Assembly: GCF_001314605.1 (NCBI RefSeq)
Contig: NZ_LIHP01000001.1
Location: forward strand, 372,001-436,000
DNA length: 64,000 nucleotides
Reading direction: 5' to 3'
Origin: Marinobacter sp. HL-58
GTDB lineage: Bacteria > Pseudomonadota > Gammaproteobacteria > Pseudomonadales > Oleiphilaceae
The notes beneath the pieces were generated by a model. That model had not been told where the DNA came from. It saw only the letters and a list, made by a program, of their open reading frames with translations, and ran no database searches. Shown here in pieces: positions 29,439 through 40,313 of this stretch. Position numbers and translations under genes: made by a program. Position 1 is the first letter of the stretch; each line of letters starts with the position of its first letter.

Positions 29439-31618
29439 CTGCCAAACAGGCCTTTGACTGCGTCTTTGATTTTGTCACCGTCTTCACCCAGGCGTTTGTC
29501 GATCTCCTCGCGTGCCTTTTCTTCGGCCTTCTCTTTTGCCCGGTCGGTTTCTTCATCTACTTTCTTGCGGGCCGCATTTGCCGCGATGGTCTTGAGGGTG
29601 TCGCGGAAACGGGAGCCGTCGAAGGAACACAGGCCAGCCGGGTCCTCGGCAAAATCGCCACGGCACTCTACAGGGATGACCACATCTTCCACGTACTCGG
29701 TTACCCGGCAGGCTTCATCACGGTGAATCTCGCCAACGACACGTAAGCCGATTTCATAATCCAGGTCGGAGGCTGCCAGGTCCACGGTGCCGTCGCCTTC
29801 CAGTCTCATGCCCGCAAGGGCCGCCACCAGATCGGTGTTGTTCAGGGTGTTGCCATCGATCTTGAACGTGCCTTTCATGTCATTGAACGGTGTACTGGTG
29901 CCCCAGTCCGACGTGCTCAGGCTTTCCTGGTTGACCATGGCAATACCCTGGCAGGCCATGCGGGTCAGATTCATCCGGGTGAACTCACCCTCCGCCAGAT
30001 TGAAACTGATCTCGCCATCGGCGTTACTGCGCAGGGCAGAGATGCGGTTGCCGGTGGTCTCGACGTTCACCGACATGTTGGCGCCACCGGAAAGCATGTC
30101 CACCTCGGCCAGATCTGTCAGCAGTGGCAGTGTCTGAACATTACTGATGTCCTTGGTGATGGTCCATTTCGGGTTGTCTGAGCGGGCATCCAGGGTGGCA
30201 TTGGCCGCAAACGAGCCGTCGTAAAGCTTGCCGCTGAAGTCTTCAACTTTCAGTACACCGTCGCGGGCCGTAATCACGGACTTGATCTCATTGATAGTGA
30301 GATTGCTCACGATCAGCTCACCCAGCCCGAGGTTGATGTCCAGTGCCAGTGAACGGAGCGTTTCCAGCGGCAGCAGGTCGCCTTCTTCCGCGGAGCCGCC
30401 CCCCTGCGGAGCCTCCTCCTCTGCGGCTTCTTCATCTTCATCGCTGGCAGGTGGCAGATAGCGGTCTGCATTAATGGCATCGCCCTGCAGATCAAGGCCG
30501 ATGGCACTGTTGGCGAGGCCATAGCTGGCGCCACCCTGGAAGGTGGTGTCGTCCAGGCTGAAGGTGAGGTCGCTCAGCTCTACGGTGCCGGCAGGGCCGC
30601 CGATATTGGTGGAGAAGGCGATGGCCTTCATCACATCCGGGTCTTCGGTTTCAATGGCAGGCTGACCAAGGGCATCAAGCAGGGATTTCAGGGAGAACTC
30701 GTCAATGCTCAGGCTGCCCTCAAGCTGTGGCTTGTCACCAAAGCCGTTAACAGACAGGTCGGTATTCATGGTCAGATCAGCCAGGCTGGCGGTAAAACCG
30801 CTCAGGGTTGCGGTCTCATTCTCAAGGTTGGCTTCCAGTGAGCCGGCAAGTTCGGCCCGAACGGATTCGCCGCCAAGTGGCTCACCGCTCATATCAAAGA
30901 TGGCTTCGAGGCCCGATACGCCAAACTCGTTCAGGTCTTCGTTGGCGGCAAGGCGGGCACTGATGTCGCCAACCACCTCAAATTCAGGCTGGTTGGTGGC
31001 GAAGCGGAAGCCAATGTTCAGAGGGAAGCTGGAACCAAGGGTAATTTCGCTGGCCGTTACGGTGAAGTCTTCAAGTGTCACGGACTGGCCAGTGGTTTTG
31101 TCTTCGTAATGCACTTGCGCATTACTGATTTCAACGTTTTCAACATTGAAATTCAGTGGCTCCTGATCGCCTTCGCTGTCGGCAGCCGCCTCCTCAGAAG
31201 GTTGCGCTTCCTCTTCTTCAGCCGGTTCGCCCTCTGGCATGATTCGCGTCCAGTTACCAGAGCCGTTTTCATCGACCGAGAGGCGGGCATCAAGGCCACT
31301 GAGCAGGAAGGTTTCCACCTGTGGCGACATGGTCACCAGTGACCAGAAGCTGACCTGAGCGACGAGCTGATCAAGCTTTACCAGGCGCTCATCCTCAAGG
31401 GTTGCCTCAACATCGTTAAGTTCCAGCCCCAGCGGAATAAACGACCAGCCGATATCGCCGGAAAGAATCAGATCAAGATTGGTGCTGTCCTCTACCACCT
31501 TTTCTATCTGCGGCTTGTAGGTGTTGGGATCGATGACGGCGATGGCGATTGCCACTGCTGCAATGGCAAGGATAACAAGGCCGACAATGGCGTATGCCAC
31601 ATAGCGAACAGCTTTCAT
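29435..31618 (-). CDS. AsmA family protein
   Basis: 727 aa. An N-terminal membrane anchor (YVAYAIVGLVILAIAAVAIAI) is followed by a long periplasmic beta-rich AsmA domain. The C-terminal AsmA_2 region holds NADGEISFNLAEGEFTRMNL and the tail is charged and coiled-coil-like (KVDEETDRAKEKAEEKAREE). An acidic low-complexity stretch (AEEEEAQPSEEAAADSEGD) is near residue 135 and another (DEDEEAAEEEAPQGGGSAEE) near 395, both plausible linkers. AsmA-like proteins are proposed phospholipid carriers between the membranes; this specific role is not shown. Precedes mutY as in Pseudomonas. Confidence 0.9.
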   Translation of the reverse strand: MKAVRYVAYAIVGLVILAIAAVAIAIAVIDPNTYKPQIEKVVEDSTNLDLILSGDIGWSFIPLGLELNDVEATLEDERLVKLDQLVAQVSFWSLVTMSPQVETFLLSGLDARLSVDENGSGNWTRIMPEGEPAEEEEAQPSEEAAADSEGDQEPLNFNVENVEISNAQVHYEDKTTGQSVTLEDFTVTASEITLGSSFPLNIGFRFATNQPEFEVVGDISARLAANEDLNEFGVSGLEAIFDMSGEPLGGESVRAELAGSLEANLENETATLSGFTASLADLTMNTDLSVNGFGDKPQLEGSLSIDEFSLKSLLDALGQPAIETEDPDVMKAIAFSTNIGGPAGTVELSDLTFSLDDTTFQGGASYGLANSAIGLDLQGDAINADRYLPPASDEDEEAAEEEAPQGGGSAEEGDLLPLETLRSLALDINLGLGELIVSNLTINEIKSVITARDGVLKVEDFSGKLYDGSFAANATLDARSDNPKWTITKDISNVQTLPLLTDLAEVDMLSGGANMSVNVETTGNRISALRSNADGEISFNLAEGEFTRMNLTRMACQGIAMVNQESLSTSDWGTSTPFNDMKGTFKIDGNTLNNTDLVAALAGMRLEGDGTVDLAASDLDYEIGLRVVGEIHRDEACRVTEYVEDVVIPVECRGDFAEDPAGLCSFDGSRFRDTLKTIAANAARKKVDEETDRAKEKAEEKAREEIDKRLGEDGDKIKDAVKGLFGR

Positions 31619-31803
31619 GATTCTGGCGTCCTTCCGTTAGTTCGTGTCCGGTTACTGGGCAGATGACTAGCCCAAGCATAACCCAGGGGTAACAAAATAA
31701 AAGCCTGGATGTATGACAATACGGTAGTGATCAGCCAAAATAGGCCCCTTATTTCTACACAACAATGTAAAGCGCGTCTTACAAAGATAAAAAGGAGCAA
31801 GCA

Positions 31804-32265
31804 GTGGCTATAACTGTCTCAATCGAGCTGAACCGTGAGCTGGATATGCCGGCCGGATATGACAAGGTTTTTGACCTGCTGGCGGATGTTCCTGCCTCGG
31901 CAAGCCATTTCCCCAAGGTGCAGAACCTGGTGGACCTGGGCGACAACACCTACCGCTGGGAAATGGAAAAGGTCGGCGTGGACAAGCATGCCATCCAGTC
32001 CATTTACGCCTGTAAGTATTACGCCGACAAAGACAACGGCAAGATCACATGGGAGCCGGTGAAAGGTGAGGGTAATGGCGTTGTGAAAGGCTCCTGGACC
32101 CTCAAGGCAAAAGACGACAACACCACCTCGGTGAAATTCCAGACCAGCGCCGAGCTGACCGTGCCACTGCCCAGCCTGCTGAAGCTGGCGATCAGCCCCG
32201 TGATCAAGCACGAGTTCAACAGCCTGGTGGATACCTACATGAACAACCTGAAGAAAGCCTTCTGA
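31804..32265 (+). CDS. SRPBCC/START-like lipid-binding-fold protein
   Basis: 153 aa, GTG start with AAAAAGGAGC upstream. The sequence AITVSIELNRELDMPAGYDKVFDLLADVPASASHFPKV fits a polyketide-cyclase/START-like helix-grip fold (CoxG/SRPBCC group); a hydrophobic C-terminal helix (LPSLLKLAISPVIKHEFNSLVDTYMNNL) closes the cavity. Ligand unknown. It is divergent from asmA, whose product may carry lipids, but a functional link is only suggestive. Confidence 0.8.
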   Translation: MAITVSIELNRELDMPAGYDKVFDLLADVPASASHFPKVQNLVDLGDNTYRWEMEKVGVDKHAIQSIYACKYYADKDNGKITWEPVKGEGNGVVKGSWTLKAKDDNTTSVKFQTSAELTVPLPSLLKLAISPVIKHEFNSLVDTYMNNLKKAF

Positions 32266-32322
32266 TGGTTGCGGCTATCATCGCCATAAAGCCCATTGCG
32301 GGACGCAGGGAAGCATAAAAGG

Positions 32323-32328
32323 TATAAT
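32323..32328 (+). promoter_or_regulatory. Candidate -10 box of hisBHAF
   Basis: TATAAT within aaaggtataatacgcg, 50 bp upstream of hisB. The -35 region at 17 bp (gggacg) is poor, so an activator or low constitutive activity is likely. No his leader peptide with consecutive His codons is seen. Confidence 0.4.
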
Positions 32329-32378
32329 ACGCGCAGACACTTTTCCGGCATCTGCCGATTGATGACTTGGGAGCCCCC

Positions 32379-32972
32379 ATGGCCGAACGCAAGGCTCGGG
32401 TAGAAAGAAATACCCTGGAAACACAGATCACCGTCGAGATCGACCTCGATGGCACCGGCAAATCGAGCTTCGACACCGGTGTGCCTTTCCTGGAACACAT
32501 GATGGACCAGATCGCCCGCCACGGGCTGGTGGACCTGAACATCGTGTCGAAAGGCGACCTGCACATCGACGACCACCACACCGTGGAAGACATCGGCATC
32601 ACCCTGGGCCAGGCCTTCAAGCAGGCCGTGGGTGACAAAAAAGGCATCCGCCGTTACGGCCATGCCTACGTGCCGCTGGACGAAGCCCTTTCCCGCGTGG
32701 TCATCGACCTGTCCGGCCGCCCCGGCCTGATGATGGATGTGCCTTACACACGCGGTGCCGTGGGTGGTTTCGACGTGGACCTGTTCGAGGAATTCTTCCA
32801 TGGCTTTGTGAACCACTCCATGGTCACCCTGCACATCGACAACCTGAAGGGCAAGAACACCCACCACCAGATCGAAACCGTGTTCAAGGCCTTCGGCCGC
32901 GCCCTGCGCATGGCTATTGAAATGGACGAACGCATGGCAGGCATAACTCCGTCCACCAAGGGGTCGCTGTAA
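32379..32972 (+). CDS. hisB: Imidazoleglycerol-phosphate dehydratase
   Basis: 197 aa monofunctional HisB (dehydratase only, without the phosphatase half found in enterobacteria). Mn-binding motifs are [12 protein letters not shown] (near 38-48) and [13 protein letters not shown] (62-73), with the second set near [14 protein letters not shown] and [10 protein letters not shown]. Histidine biosynthesis, step 7. ATG at 32379 has GGGAG 6 bp upstream; a TTG four codons earlier is in frame but less likely. First gene of hisB-hisH-hisA-hisF. Confidence 0.97.
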   Translation: MAERKARVERNTLETQITVEIDLDGTGKSSFDTGVPFLEHMMDQIARHGLVDLNIVSKGDLHIDDHHTVEDIGITLGQAFKQAVGDKKGIRRYGHAYVPLDEALSRVVIDLSGRPGLMMDVPYTRGAVGGFDVDLFEEFFHGFVNHSMVTLHIDNLKGKNTHHQIETVFKAFGRALRMAIEMDERMAGITPSTKGSL

Positions 32973-33011
32973 GCGATCCCGAAAACCACGATCCAGGAAG
33001 TCTCTCTTCAC

Positions 33012-33653
33012 ATGAAAACCGTTGCCATCATCGACTACGGCATGGGTAACCTTCATTCCGTCAGCAAGGCTGTCGAACACGTAGCGCCGGACAACCGCGT
33101 GCTGGTCACCGACAACGCCGACCAGATCCGCAGCGCAGACCGGGTGATACTTCCCGGCGTCGGCGCCATCCGCGACTGCATGGCAGAAATCCGCCGCCTG
33201 GGCATCGACGACCTGGTGAAGGAAGTCTCCGCCGACCGGCCGCTGCTGGGCATCTGCGTTGGCATGCAGGCCCTGATGTCCCGCAGCGAAGAAAACGGCT
33301 GGGTGGACTGCATCGGCCTGTTCGAGTCGGAAGTCCGCTTCTTCGGCGACAACCTCACGGAAAACGGCGAACGCCTGAAAGTGCCCCACATGGGCTGGAA
33401 CGAAGTCCACCAGACCATGGACCACCCTCTGTGGCACGACATCCCCGACGGCGACCGCTTCTATTTCGTGCACAGTTACTACGCCGAAGCAGCCGGCAAC
33501 CCCGATATCGCCGGCCGCACCCACTACGGTGTCGACCTGGCGGCGGCGGTGGCCAGAGACAACATCTTTGCGGTGCAGTTCCACCCTGAAAAAAGTGCCA
33601 GGGCAGGGCTGCAGTTACTGAAAAACTTTACCAACTGGACCGGAAAATGCTGA
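33012..33653 (+). CDS. hisH: Imidazole glycerol phosphate synthase, glutamine amidotransferase subunit
   Basis: 213 aa class I glutaminase. Nucleophile Cys82 in LLGICVGMQ, oxyanion glycine in LPGVGAIRD, and His191 with Glu193 in VQFHPEKSA. It supplies ammonia to HisF for conversion of PRFAR to IGP and AICAR. It overlaps hisA by 7 bp (ATGCTGA), which indicates coupled translation. Confidence 0.97.
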   Translation: MKTVAIIDYGMGNLHSVSKAVEHVAPDNRVLVTDNADQIRSADRVILPGVGAIRDCMAEIRRLGIDDLVKEVSADRPLLGICVGMQALMSRSEENGWVDCIGLFESEVRFFGDNLTENGERLKVPHMGWNEVHQTMDHPLWHDIPDGDRFYFVHSYYAEAAGNPDIAGRTHYGVDLAAAVARDNIFAVQFHPEKSARAGLQLLKNFTNWTGKC

Positions 33654-34384
33654 TCATCCCGGCAATAGACCTCAAAGACGGCAAGTGCGTAAGACTGCGC
33701 CAGGGCCGCATGGACGACTCCACCGTATTCGGTGACGACCCTGTTGATATGGCAACCCGCTGGGTAGACGCTGGCGCCCGTCGCCTCCACCTGGTGGACC
33801 TGAATGGCGCCTTCGCCGGCGAACCCGTCAACGGCGAAATTGTCCAGGCCATCGCCCGCAAGTACCCGAACCTGCCCATCCAGATCGGTGGCGGCATCCG
33901 CTCCGCCGAAACCATCGAGGCCTACCTCAAAGCCGGCGTACAGTGGGTGATTATCGGTACCAAAGCCGTCAAGGAGCCGGAATTCGTCACCGAAATGTGC
34001 AAACAGTTCCCTGGCCACATTATCGTCGGCCTCGACGCCAAAGACGGCCGCGTTGCCACCGACGGCTGGGCCGAAGTTTCCGAAGTCATGGCCACCGACC
34101 TGGCCAGGCGCTTTGCCAACGACGGCGTCGAAGCCATCGTCTACACCGATATCAGCCGCGACGGCATGATGCAGGGTGTGAACGTTGAAGCCACTGCTGC
34201 ACTGGCGGAAGAAGGCGGCATACCCGTGATTGCCTCCGGCGGCGTGACCAACATGGACGACCTCAAGCGCCTGGCAACCGTTGCCGACAAGGGCATACTG
34301 GGCGCCATCACCGGCCGGGCCATCTACGAAGGCACGCTGGATGTGGCCGAAGCCCAGGCCTTCTGTGACAGCCTGAAGGGGTAA
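33647..34384 (+). CDS. hisA: Phosphoribosylformimino-5-aminoimidazole carboxamide ribotide isomerase
   Basis: 245 aa TIM barrel. Catalytic Asp8 in [13 protein letters not shown]; phosphate-binding loops IQIGGGIRS and IASGGVTN; the second catalytic Asp region is [14 protein letters not shown] near 127. Converts ProFAR to PRFAR, the substrate for HisH/HisF. The start overlaps hisH; hisF follows after 6 bp. Confidence 0.97.
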   Translation: MLIIPAIDLKDGKCVRLRQGRMDDSTVFGDDPVDMATRWVDAGARRLHLVDLNGAFAGEPVNGEIVQAIARKYPNLPIQIGGGIRSAETIEAYLKAGVQWVIIGTKAVKEPEFVTEMCKQFPGHIIVGLDAKDGRVATDGWAEVSEVMATDLARRFANDGVEAIVYTDISRDGMMQGVNVEATAALAEEGGIPVIASGGVTNMDDLKRLATVADKGILGAITGRAIYEGTLDVAEAQAFCDSLKG

Positions 34385-34390
34385 GACGAT

Positions 34391-35164
34391 ATGGCACTGG
34401 CAAAGCGCATTATTCCCTGCCTCGATGTGGACAAGGGCCGCGTGGTAAAAGGCGTCAACTTCGTCGACATCCGCGATGCCGGCGATCCGGTGGAAGTGGC
34501 CCGCAAGTATAACGAGCAGGGTGCCGACGAAATCACCTTCCTGGACATTACTGCCAGCCACGAAAGCCGTGATACCACCTACGAAACCGTCGAGCGCATG
34601 GCCGCCGAAGTATTTATCCCGCTCACCGTGGGCGGGGGTGTGCGCACCGTGGAAGACATCCGCAAGCTGCTGAACGCCGGTGCCGACAAGGTATCCATCA
34701 ACACCGCTGCAGTCTTCAATCCGGAATTTGTCCGCGAGGCCGCCGACCGCTTTGGCAGCCAGTGCATTGTCGTGGCCATTGATGCCAAGCGGGTCAGTGC
34801 TGAAGGGGAAGAGCCGCGCTGGGAAATTTTCACCCACGGCGGCCGCAAGCCCACGGGGCTGGACGCCGTGGAATGGGCCTGCAAGATGACGGCCATGGGT
34901 GCCGGCGAGCTGCTGCTGACCAGTATGGACCGGGATGGCACCAAGGTGGGTTTTGATCTGGGGCTCACACGCGCCATCAGCGATGCGGTATCGGTGCCGG
35001 TCATTGCGTCAGGTGGGGTTGGCGAACTTCAGCATCTGGCGGATGGTGTCACGGAAGGCCGGGCGGATGCGGTGCTGGCGGCGTCGATCTTCCATTTCGG
35101 GCAGCATACGATTCCTGAGGCCAAGGCGTTTATGAAGGCGCAGGGGATTGAAGTTCGGGATTAG
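34391..35164 (+). CDS. hisF: Imidazole glycerol phosphate synthase cyclase subunit
   Basis: 257 aa TIM barrel paralogous to HisA. Asp12 in [15 protein letters not shown] and the second catalytic Asp in [10 protein letters not shown]; phosphate loops LTVGGGVRT and IASGGVGE. Forms IGP and AICAR from PRFAR with ammonia channelled from HisH. End of the his run; a single REP-like copy follows 14 bp after the stop. Confidence 0.97.
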   Translation: MALAKRIIPCLDVDKGRVVKGVNFVDIRDAGDPVEVARKYNEQGADEITFLDITASHESRDTTYETVERMAAEVFIPLTVGGGVRTVEDIRKLLNAGADKVSINTAAVFNPEFVREAADRFGSQCIVVAIDAKRVSAEGEEPRWEIFTHGGRKPTGLDAVEWACKMTAMGAGELLLTSMDRDGTKVGFDLGLTRAISDAVSVPVIASGGVGELQHLADGVTEGRADAVLAASIFHFGQHTIPEAKAFMKAQGIEVRD

Positions 35165-35178
35165 GCCGGGAGTGGGTT

Positions 35179-35211
35179 TGTCGGATTACGGCTTTGCCTA
35201 ATCCGACCTAC
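35179..35211. repeat. Single REP-like element
   Basis: One 33-bp copy of the element found as inverted pairs at 6.0 kb and 50.3-50.5 kb, here between convergent hisF and yibQ. Its last 14 bases overlap the 3' end of yibQ, so the repeat supplies that protein's final residues and stop codon. Confidence 0.8.
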
Positions 35212-36028
35212 CTTGTTTTGCCAATGCTGGGCGAATTGCCCGTTTCTCTCCTTCCGCAAACATCGGCCGATTACCATTTCTCATGGCCCACACGCCACTG
35301 ACGGTGGCGATGGCTATGCCTTCCTCGTCCAGCTCCGGCAAGCGCTTTTCCAGATAATCCACGGTTACGGTGTGAGGATGGCCGATGCCGACGGCGCTGC
35401 CATTTTCCTTTGCCCGCTTGATCAGCAGCCGGAACTGCTTGTCGACATATTCCTCGCTCTGCTCATGGTCAAGAAACACATCACGGGTGAGGGTGGGTAT
35501 ACGGTAGGCGGCGGCCACGTCGCCGGCAATGGACGAAGCAATGGTGCGGCTGTCAACGAAATAGACCGGGTAGTGGTCAAGCTCTGCCATTACCCAGTCC
35601 ATGGCGTCCAGTTGCTGGGTGAGCAGGCTGCCCATGTGGTTATTTACACCACGAACATGGGGAATGGACTGAAGCGCACGGCGTAGCGTTGTTGCCATGC
35701 TGTCCTTGTCCATGCCCGGGCTAAGGCCGCCAGGCCCAAGGCCAATATTGCGGGTATTGGCCATGGGAGCATGAAGCATGATTTCCTTCTGCTGCCGGTG
35801 GGCCTGCTCCGCCAGTTCAGTGGTGTGCCGGCGGTATGGCAGGAACGCCAGGGTGATGGGCTGGTCCAGAGCTATCAGCCTTTTGCCCTCTGCCAGGTTA
35901 TGCCCCATGTCATCAATGATGATGGCTATGGTAGGTGGCACCTGGTGCGAATCACCCCGCTCTTCCCCGGAGCCGGCGGGCGATACCACCGCGAGGATGG
36001 CTGCAATCAGCGTTGCTGGTGCTTTCAA
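35198..36028 (-). CDS. yibQ: Divergent polysaccharide deacetylase family protein (YibQ)
   Basis: 276 aa. Probable exported protein (MKAPATLIAAILAVVSPAGS). The divergent polysaccharide deacetylase domain (PF04748) is shown by PTIAIIIDDMGHNLAEGKRLI, by EIMLHAPMAN and by VRGVNNHMGSLLT. Metal ligands of true NodB enzymes are only partly kept (DD, H), so activity is uncertain. The ATG overlaps the ctpA stop by 4 bp. The last residues (GRSD-stop) lie inside a REP-like repeat, which may have replaced the original C-terminus. Confidence 0.88.
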   Translation of the reverse strand: MKAPATLIAAILAVVSPAGSGEERGDSHQVPPTIAIIIDDMGHNLAEGKRLIALDQPITLAFLPYRRHTTELAEQAHRQQKEIMLHAPMANTRNIGLGPGGLSPGMDKDSMATTLRRALQSIPHVRGVNNHMGSLLTQQLDAMDWVMAELDHYPVYFVDSRTIASSIAGDVAAAYRIPTLTRDVFLDHEQSEEYVDKQFRLLIKRAKENGSAVGIGHPHTVTVDYLEKRLPELDEEGIAIATVSGVWAMRNGNRPMFAEGEKRAIRPALAKQGRSD

Positions 36029-37416
36029 TCCGCGCTTTCCTGTTCCGGCTTGTCACGCTTGTTCAGAATCCCCAGCCCCTTGAGAAGGTTCAGCGCCGAG
36101 CGCAGCTGGTAATCCCTGCTTGCAGGGGTGCCTTCGGCTTTCTCTTCTGCGGCTTCCTGGTTTTCATCCTGACCTTCAAGGTGACCGCTGAGATCCGCTT
36201 CGGTAAAGAACGGCTGTCCATCCAGTTCAGTGAGTTCGGCCGGCTTCACTTCGATGTCCGGTTTGATGCCCTTGGCCTGGATGGAGCGACCATCAGGTGT
36301 GTAGTAACGGGCAGTGGTCATTTTGATGGCATGGGTCTCATCCAGCGGGATAACCGTTTGCACGCTGCCCTTGCCGAACGACTGGGTGCCCATGACCACC
36401 GCGCGTTCGTGATCCTGCAGTGCGCCCGCCAGAATTTCCGAAGCCGACGCGGAGCCGCCGTTGATCAGCACCACAATGGGCGTGTCCGGCATCATGTCAC
36501 CGGGTTCGGCGTTGAAGCGCAAGCGCGAACTCTGGATGCGTCCCTCGGTATAGACGATCAAACCTTCATCAAGCAGGGCGTCAGCCGATTCAACGGCTGC
36601 CTGGAGTATGCCGCCGGGATTGTTGCGCAGATCAATGATCAGGCCGTCCAGATCGCTGCCATGCTCTGATTCGAGGTCCTCAAGGGCCTTGGTGAACTGG
36701 GAACCGGTATCCGCCTGGAACTGGGTGATCCGTACATAGCCATACCCGTTCTCGATGATGCGTGATTTGATGCTGGTGACCTTGATGACATCCCGCTCGA
36801 CATCGATCTCGATGGGTGCGGATTCACCTTCGCGCATAATGGTGAGCGTGAGCACGGTACCGGGTTTGCCGCGCATGAGTTTGACGGCTTCTTCCAGTGA
36901 CATACCCTTGACCGGCTGGTCCCCCAGTTTGATGATCAGGTCGCCTGCCTGCACGCCGGCTTTCTGGGCGGGGGTATCGTCAATAGGGGAAATAACCTTC
37001 ACAAACCCGTCTTCCATACCCACTTCAATACCCAGGCCGCCGAACTCACCGGAGGTGCTTTCCTCCAGTTGCTCGTAATCTTTCGGTGCCAGGTAGGTGG
37101 AGTGCGGGTCAAGCTCCGAGAGCATGCCCTTGATGGCGCTCTCAAGAAGCTCGCGGTCATCCACTTCTTCCACGTAGGCGTCCTTGATGCGCCCGAAGAC
37201 TTCGGCAAACTTGCGCAGGTCATCGAGGGGTAACTGCTCTTCCGGGTCCGGAAGTTCAATTTCAACCTGTTCGCCGTGCTGGATGCCTTCAAGCAGGCGC
37301 CGTGTTTCTTCATCGGTTTCCTGAGCGTGAATCAGGCCGGGCAGGGCGGTCAGGCAGGCGGCAAGGGCGAGTGCGCTGATGGTTGCGGCGTGGTTAAAAC
37401 GTCTTACCCGTCTCAT
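36025..37416 (-). CDS. ctpA: Carboxy-terminal processing protease, S41 family
   Basis: 463 aa. Signal peptide, PDZ domain (about 125-210; GGLGIEVGMEDGFVKVISPIDDTPAQKAG) and S41 protease domain with catalytic Ser324 in GGSASASEI and Lys349 in FGKGSVQT. Periplasmic. In Pseudomonas, CtpA with its lipoprotein adaptor degrades peptidoglycan hydrolases. A Glu-rich C-terminal tail (EGQDENQEAAEEKAEG) is probably disordered. Downstream of envC, as in Pseudomonas. Confidence 0.95.
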   Translation of the reverse strand: MRRVRRFNHAATISALALAACLTALPGLIHAQETDEETRRLLEGIQHGEQVEIELPDPEEQLPLDDLRKFAEVFGRIKDAYVEEVDDRELLESAIKGMLSELDPHSTYLAPKDYEQLEESTSGEFGGLGIEVGMEDGFVKVISPIDDTPAQKAGVQAGDLIIKLGDQPVKGMSLEEAVKLMRGKPGTVLTLTIMREGESAPIEIDVERDVIKVTSIKSRIIENGYGYVRITQFQADTGSQFTKALEDLESEHGSDLDGLIIDLRNNPGGILQAAVESADALLDEGLIVYTEGRIQSSRLRFNAEPGDMMPDTPIVVLINGGSASASEILAGALQDHERAVVMGTQSFGKGSVQTVIPLDETHAIKMTTARYYTPDGRSIQAKGIKPDIEVKPAELTELDGQPFFTEADLSGHLEGQDENQEAAEEKAEGTPASRDYQLRSALNLLKGLGILNKRDKPEQESAD

Positions 37417-37523
37417 TCACATATCCTGTGTTGTTCCGATGGCTGGTTGATTCCCGAGTATTGCCGGACAGTATGGCGTTACCAGACTGATTTGTCAGCC
37501 TTTAGGGTATCACGAACAGTACA

Positions 37524-38660
37524 CTACCGGTTGCCGAGCCAGCTCCGGGGGTTGTCCGGTTTTCCGTTGCGGCGGATTTCGAAATACACGGCCGGATCGT
37601 CTGTACCTCCGGTGCGCCCTGCCTGGGCAATGGCCTCACCGGCTTCCACCCAGTCGCCGGGACTGGTGTAGAGGCTGCTGCTGTGGCCGTAAAGGGTCAT
37701 GTAACCGTCACCGTGGTCCAGAATGGTCATCAGGCCAAAACCCCGTAACCAGTTGGCAAATACCACCCGGCCATAATGCACCGCCTTGACGTCACTTTCT
37801 TCGTCGGTGGCGATCAGCAGGCCATTGTAGCGAAGCTTGCCACTGGCATAGCTGTCGCCAAAGTTACTGGCAACCTTTCCATCCGCAGGCCACGGCAGCT
37901 TGTTTTTGAGTGACTCGAACGGGTCCGACTCGTTGGGCGTGGGGATGTTGGCGATGGCCTCTTCCACTTCTTTCAGCAGTTTCTCCAGCCGTTTGCGATC
38001 TGACTCCAGCTCTTCGCGCTCGCTCCGGCGGTCACTGATATCCGATTTCAGTGCGGCGAGAGTCTCTTGGCGTTCGCTCTTGCTGGCAGTGAGTTCCTGC
38101 TGGCGGTTGGCAACATCCTGTTCAAGCCCGGCCAGACGCTCCCGGCCTGCTCGGACCTGTTCCTGGGTTTCTTTGAGCTGGCGGAGATTGGCGGCAAAGG
38201 TCTCCAGCCGGTCGAGGGTATCGCGGCTGAGATACTCGTAGTAGGTCATGGTGCGGGCAATCTTGTCCGGGTCAATCTCATTGAGCAGGACTTTGACCGC
38301 AGGCGCATCGCCCTCCATCCAGGCGGCGCGGATCTGTTTCTTCAGGCTGTCGCGCTGGCTTTCCAGGGTGCGGGCCAGTTCTGATTCTTCCTTGCCAAGC
38401 TCGGTCAGGCGCTGCTGCTGTTCCCGGGCCTGCTCCTGCAACTCCCTGCGTTCGCGGGTGAGGCGGCCGATTTCCTGTTCCAGCCGCGACAGCTGGCGCT
38501 CCAGTTCAGAGCGATCCTCTTCGGCGTCGGCAAGCCATTCGTCGATACCAGCGATCTCTTCCCTGAGTGCTTTTATCTGGCCAGGCGTGACCTGTTGCTC
38601 CGCCAGCGCCGGTGTGGCAGCCGCAAGCAGCGCCAGCACCAGCCACAGACGAGCAATCAA
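37524..38660 (-). CDS. envC: Murein hydrolase activator EnvC
   Basis: 378 aa. Signal peptide ending ALAEQ, a long coiled coil (about 25-245, heptads rich in Glu/Arg/Gln) and a C-terminal LytM/M23 domain (about 265-375). The zinc-ligand His and Asp of active LytM proteases are not preserved ([14 protein letters not shown], then [16 protein letters not shown] and [13 protein letters not shown]), as expected for EnvC, which activates amidases rather than cutting peptidoglycan. It overlaps gpmI by 4 bp. Confidence 0.93.
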   Translation of the reverse strand: MIARLWLVLALLAAATPALAEQQVTPGQIKALREEIAGIDEWLADAEEDRSELERQLSRLEQEIGRLTRERRELQEQAREQQQRLTELGKEESELARTLESQRDSLKKQIRAAWMEGDAPAVKVLLNEIDPDKIARTMTYYEYLSRDTLDRLETFAANLRQLKETQEQVRAGRERLAGLEQDVANRQQELTASKSERQETLAALKSDISDRRSEREELESDRKRLEKLLKEVEEAIANIPTPNESDPFESLKNKLPWPADGKVASNFGDSYASGKLRYNGLLIATDEESDVKAVHYGRVVFANWLRGFGLMTILDHGDGYMTLYGHSSSLYTSPGDWVEAGEAIAQAGRTGGTDDPAVYFEIRRNGKPDNPRSWLGNR

Positions 38661-40204
38661 TCGATCTCCACCAGGCTGTGACCTGTCATCTCTGCCGGTT
38701 TTTCAAGGCCCATCAGGGTCAGCAGGCTTGGTGCCACATCGCTGAGGCTGCCGTCGTCCTTGAGGGATACCTTGCGGGGGCCGATATACACCAGAGGCAC
38801 CGGGCCAATGGTATGGGCGGTGTGAACCTGGCCGGAGTTGGGGTCTGTCATCTGTTCGCAGTTGCCGTGATCCGCGGTAATCAGCGCTTCCCCGCCCACT
38901 TCTTCAAGGGCTTCGGCAATGCGTGAAATACATTGATCAATGCACTCGGCGGCCTTGATGGCAGCATCCAGTTTGCCGGTGTGGCCTACCATGTCGCCAT
39001 TGGCATAGTTGCATACCACCAGGTCGTACTTGCCGCTCTTGATCGCTTCTACCAGCTTGTCAGTTACTTCCGGCGCGCTCATCTCCGGTTGCAGGTCGTA
39101 GGTGGCAACTTTCGGCGATGGCACCAGGATGCGATCCTCACCCTCGAATGGCGTTTCCATCCCGCCGTTAAAGAAGAAGGTAACGTGGGCGTATTTCTCT
39201 GTTTCAGCAATCCGCAGTTGGGTCTTGCCCTGGTTGGCTACGTATTCGCCCAGGCCGTTGGTCAGTTGCTCCGGCGGATAGGCGCAGGCGGTTTTGATGT
39301 CGGCGGCGTATTCGGTGAGCATGACAAAGTCGGCAAGCTCAGGGTGTTTGCGGCGCTCGAAGCCGTCGAAGTCCTTTTCCACAAAGCAGCGTGTCATTTC
39401 CCGGGCGCGGTCAGCGCGGAAATTCATGAAGATCACGGTGTCGCCATCGTCGATGGTGCCTTCCGTGTCGCCGCTGGCCCGGATGCGGGTCGCCTTCACG
39501 AACTCGTCGTTTTCACCGCGCTCATAGGCCTGTTCCAGCGCAGTCACCGGATCTGCTGCGGTAAACTCGGCCTCTCCCAGGGTCATTACATTGTACGCTT
39601 CTTCAACGCGGTCCCATCGGTTGTCCCGGTCCATTGCGTAGTAGCGGCCAACAATAGAGGCCACCCGGCCAACGCCAAGATTCTTCAGCTTGGTGGCGGC
39701 TTTTTCCAGTGACGCCCTGGCGCTACGCGGCGGCATGTCGCGGCCATCGAGGAAGGCGTGTATGTAGACCTCCTTTGCACCACGCCCGGCTGCCATCTCG
39801 GCAGCCGCAAGGATGTGGTCTTCGTGGCTGTGAACGCCGCCGGGGGAGAGGAGCCCCATCAGATGGACCGCGTGGCCACTGCCAATTGCCTTGTCCATGG
39901 CTGCGCAGAGGGTGGGGTTTTGCGTAAAAGTACCTTCTTCCACGTCTTTGTCGATACGTGTCAGGCTCTGGTAAACCACCCGTCCGGCGCCAAGATTCAT
40001 ATGGCCGACTTCAGAGTTGCCCATCTGCCCCTGGGGCAGGCCAACGAACATTCCGGAGGTGTTGATCAGCGTTTTTGGCTGATTTTTCCATAGCTTATCC
40101 CAGAATGGCGTATTGGCGTTGCTGATGGCATTATCTTCGGCCGGGTCACGGTGACCCCAGCCGTCAAGAATAATCAGTGCAGTAGGCTTACGCGTGGCAG
40201 TCAT
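38657..40204 (-). CDS. gpmI: 2,3-bisphosphoglycerate-independent phosphoglycerate mutase
   Basis: 515 aa alkaline-phosphatase-superfamily enzyme of glycolysis and gluconeogenesis. Mn site and nucleophile: [11 protein letters not shown] (Asp14) and Ser64 in [17 protein letters not shown]; the C-terminal metal site is [15 protein letters not shown] at 40204 is preferred; a GTG directly before it is in frame. First gene of gpmI-envC-(ctpA-yibQ), divergent from the rhodanese gene. Confidence 0.97.
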   Translation of the reverse strand: MTATRKPTALIILDGWGHRDPAEDNAISNANTPFWDKLWKNQPKTLINTSGMFVGLPQGQMGNSEVGHMNLGAGRVVYQSLTRIDKDVEEGTFTQNPTLCAAMDKAIGSGHAVHLMGLLSPGGVHSHEDHILAAAEMAAGRGAKEVYIHAFLDGRDMPPRSARASLEKAATKLKNLGVGRVASIVGRYYAMDRDNRWDRVEEAYNVMTLGEAEFTAADPVTALEQAYERGENDEFVKATRIRASGDTEGTIDDGDTVIFMNFRADRAREMTRCFVEKDFDGFERRKHPELADFVMLTEYAADIKTACAYPPEQLTNGLGEYVANQGKTQLRIAETEKYAHVTFFFNGGMETPFEGEDRILVPSPKVATYDLQPEMSAPEVTDKLVEAIKSGKYDLVVCNYANGDMVGHTGKLDAAIKAAECIDQCISRIAEALEEVGGEALITADHGNCEQMTDPNSGQVHTAHTIGPVPLVYIGPRKVSLKDDGSLSDVAPSLLTLMGLEKPAEMTGHSLVEID

Positions 40205-40313
40205 CACTTAATCCGATGGTAGTTTGGTAAATTTACTAAAACGAACATTGATTCTAAACAGTTTCACACCCGCCGGCCACCCTGGTTATCTTCTGTCAGT
40301 GGGGAAGGGTGTG

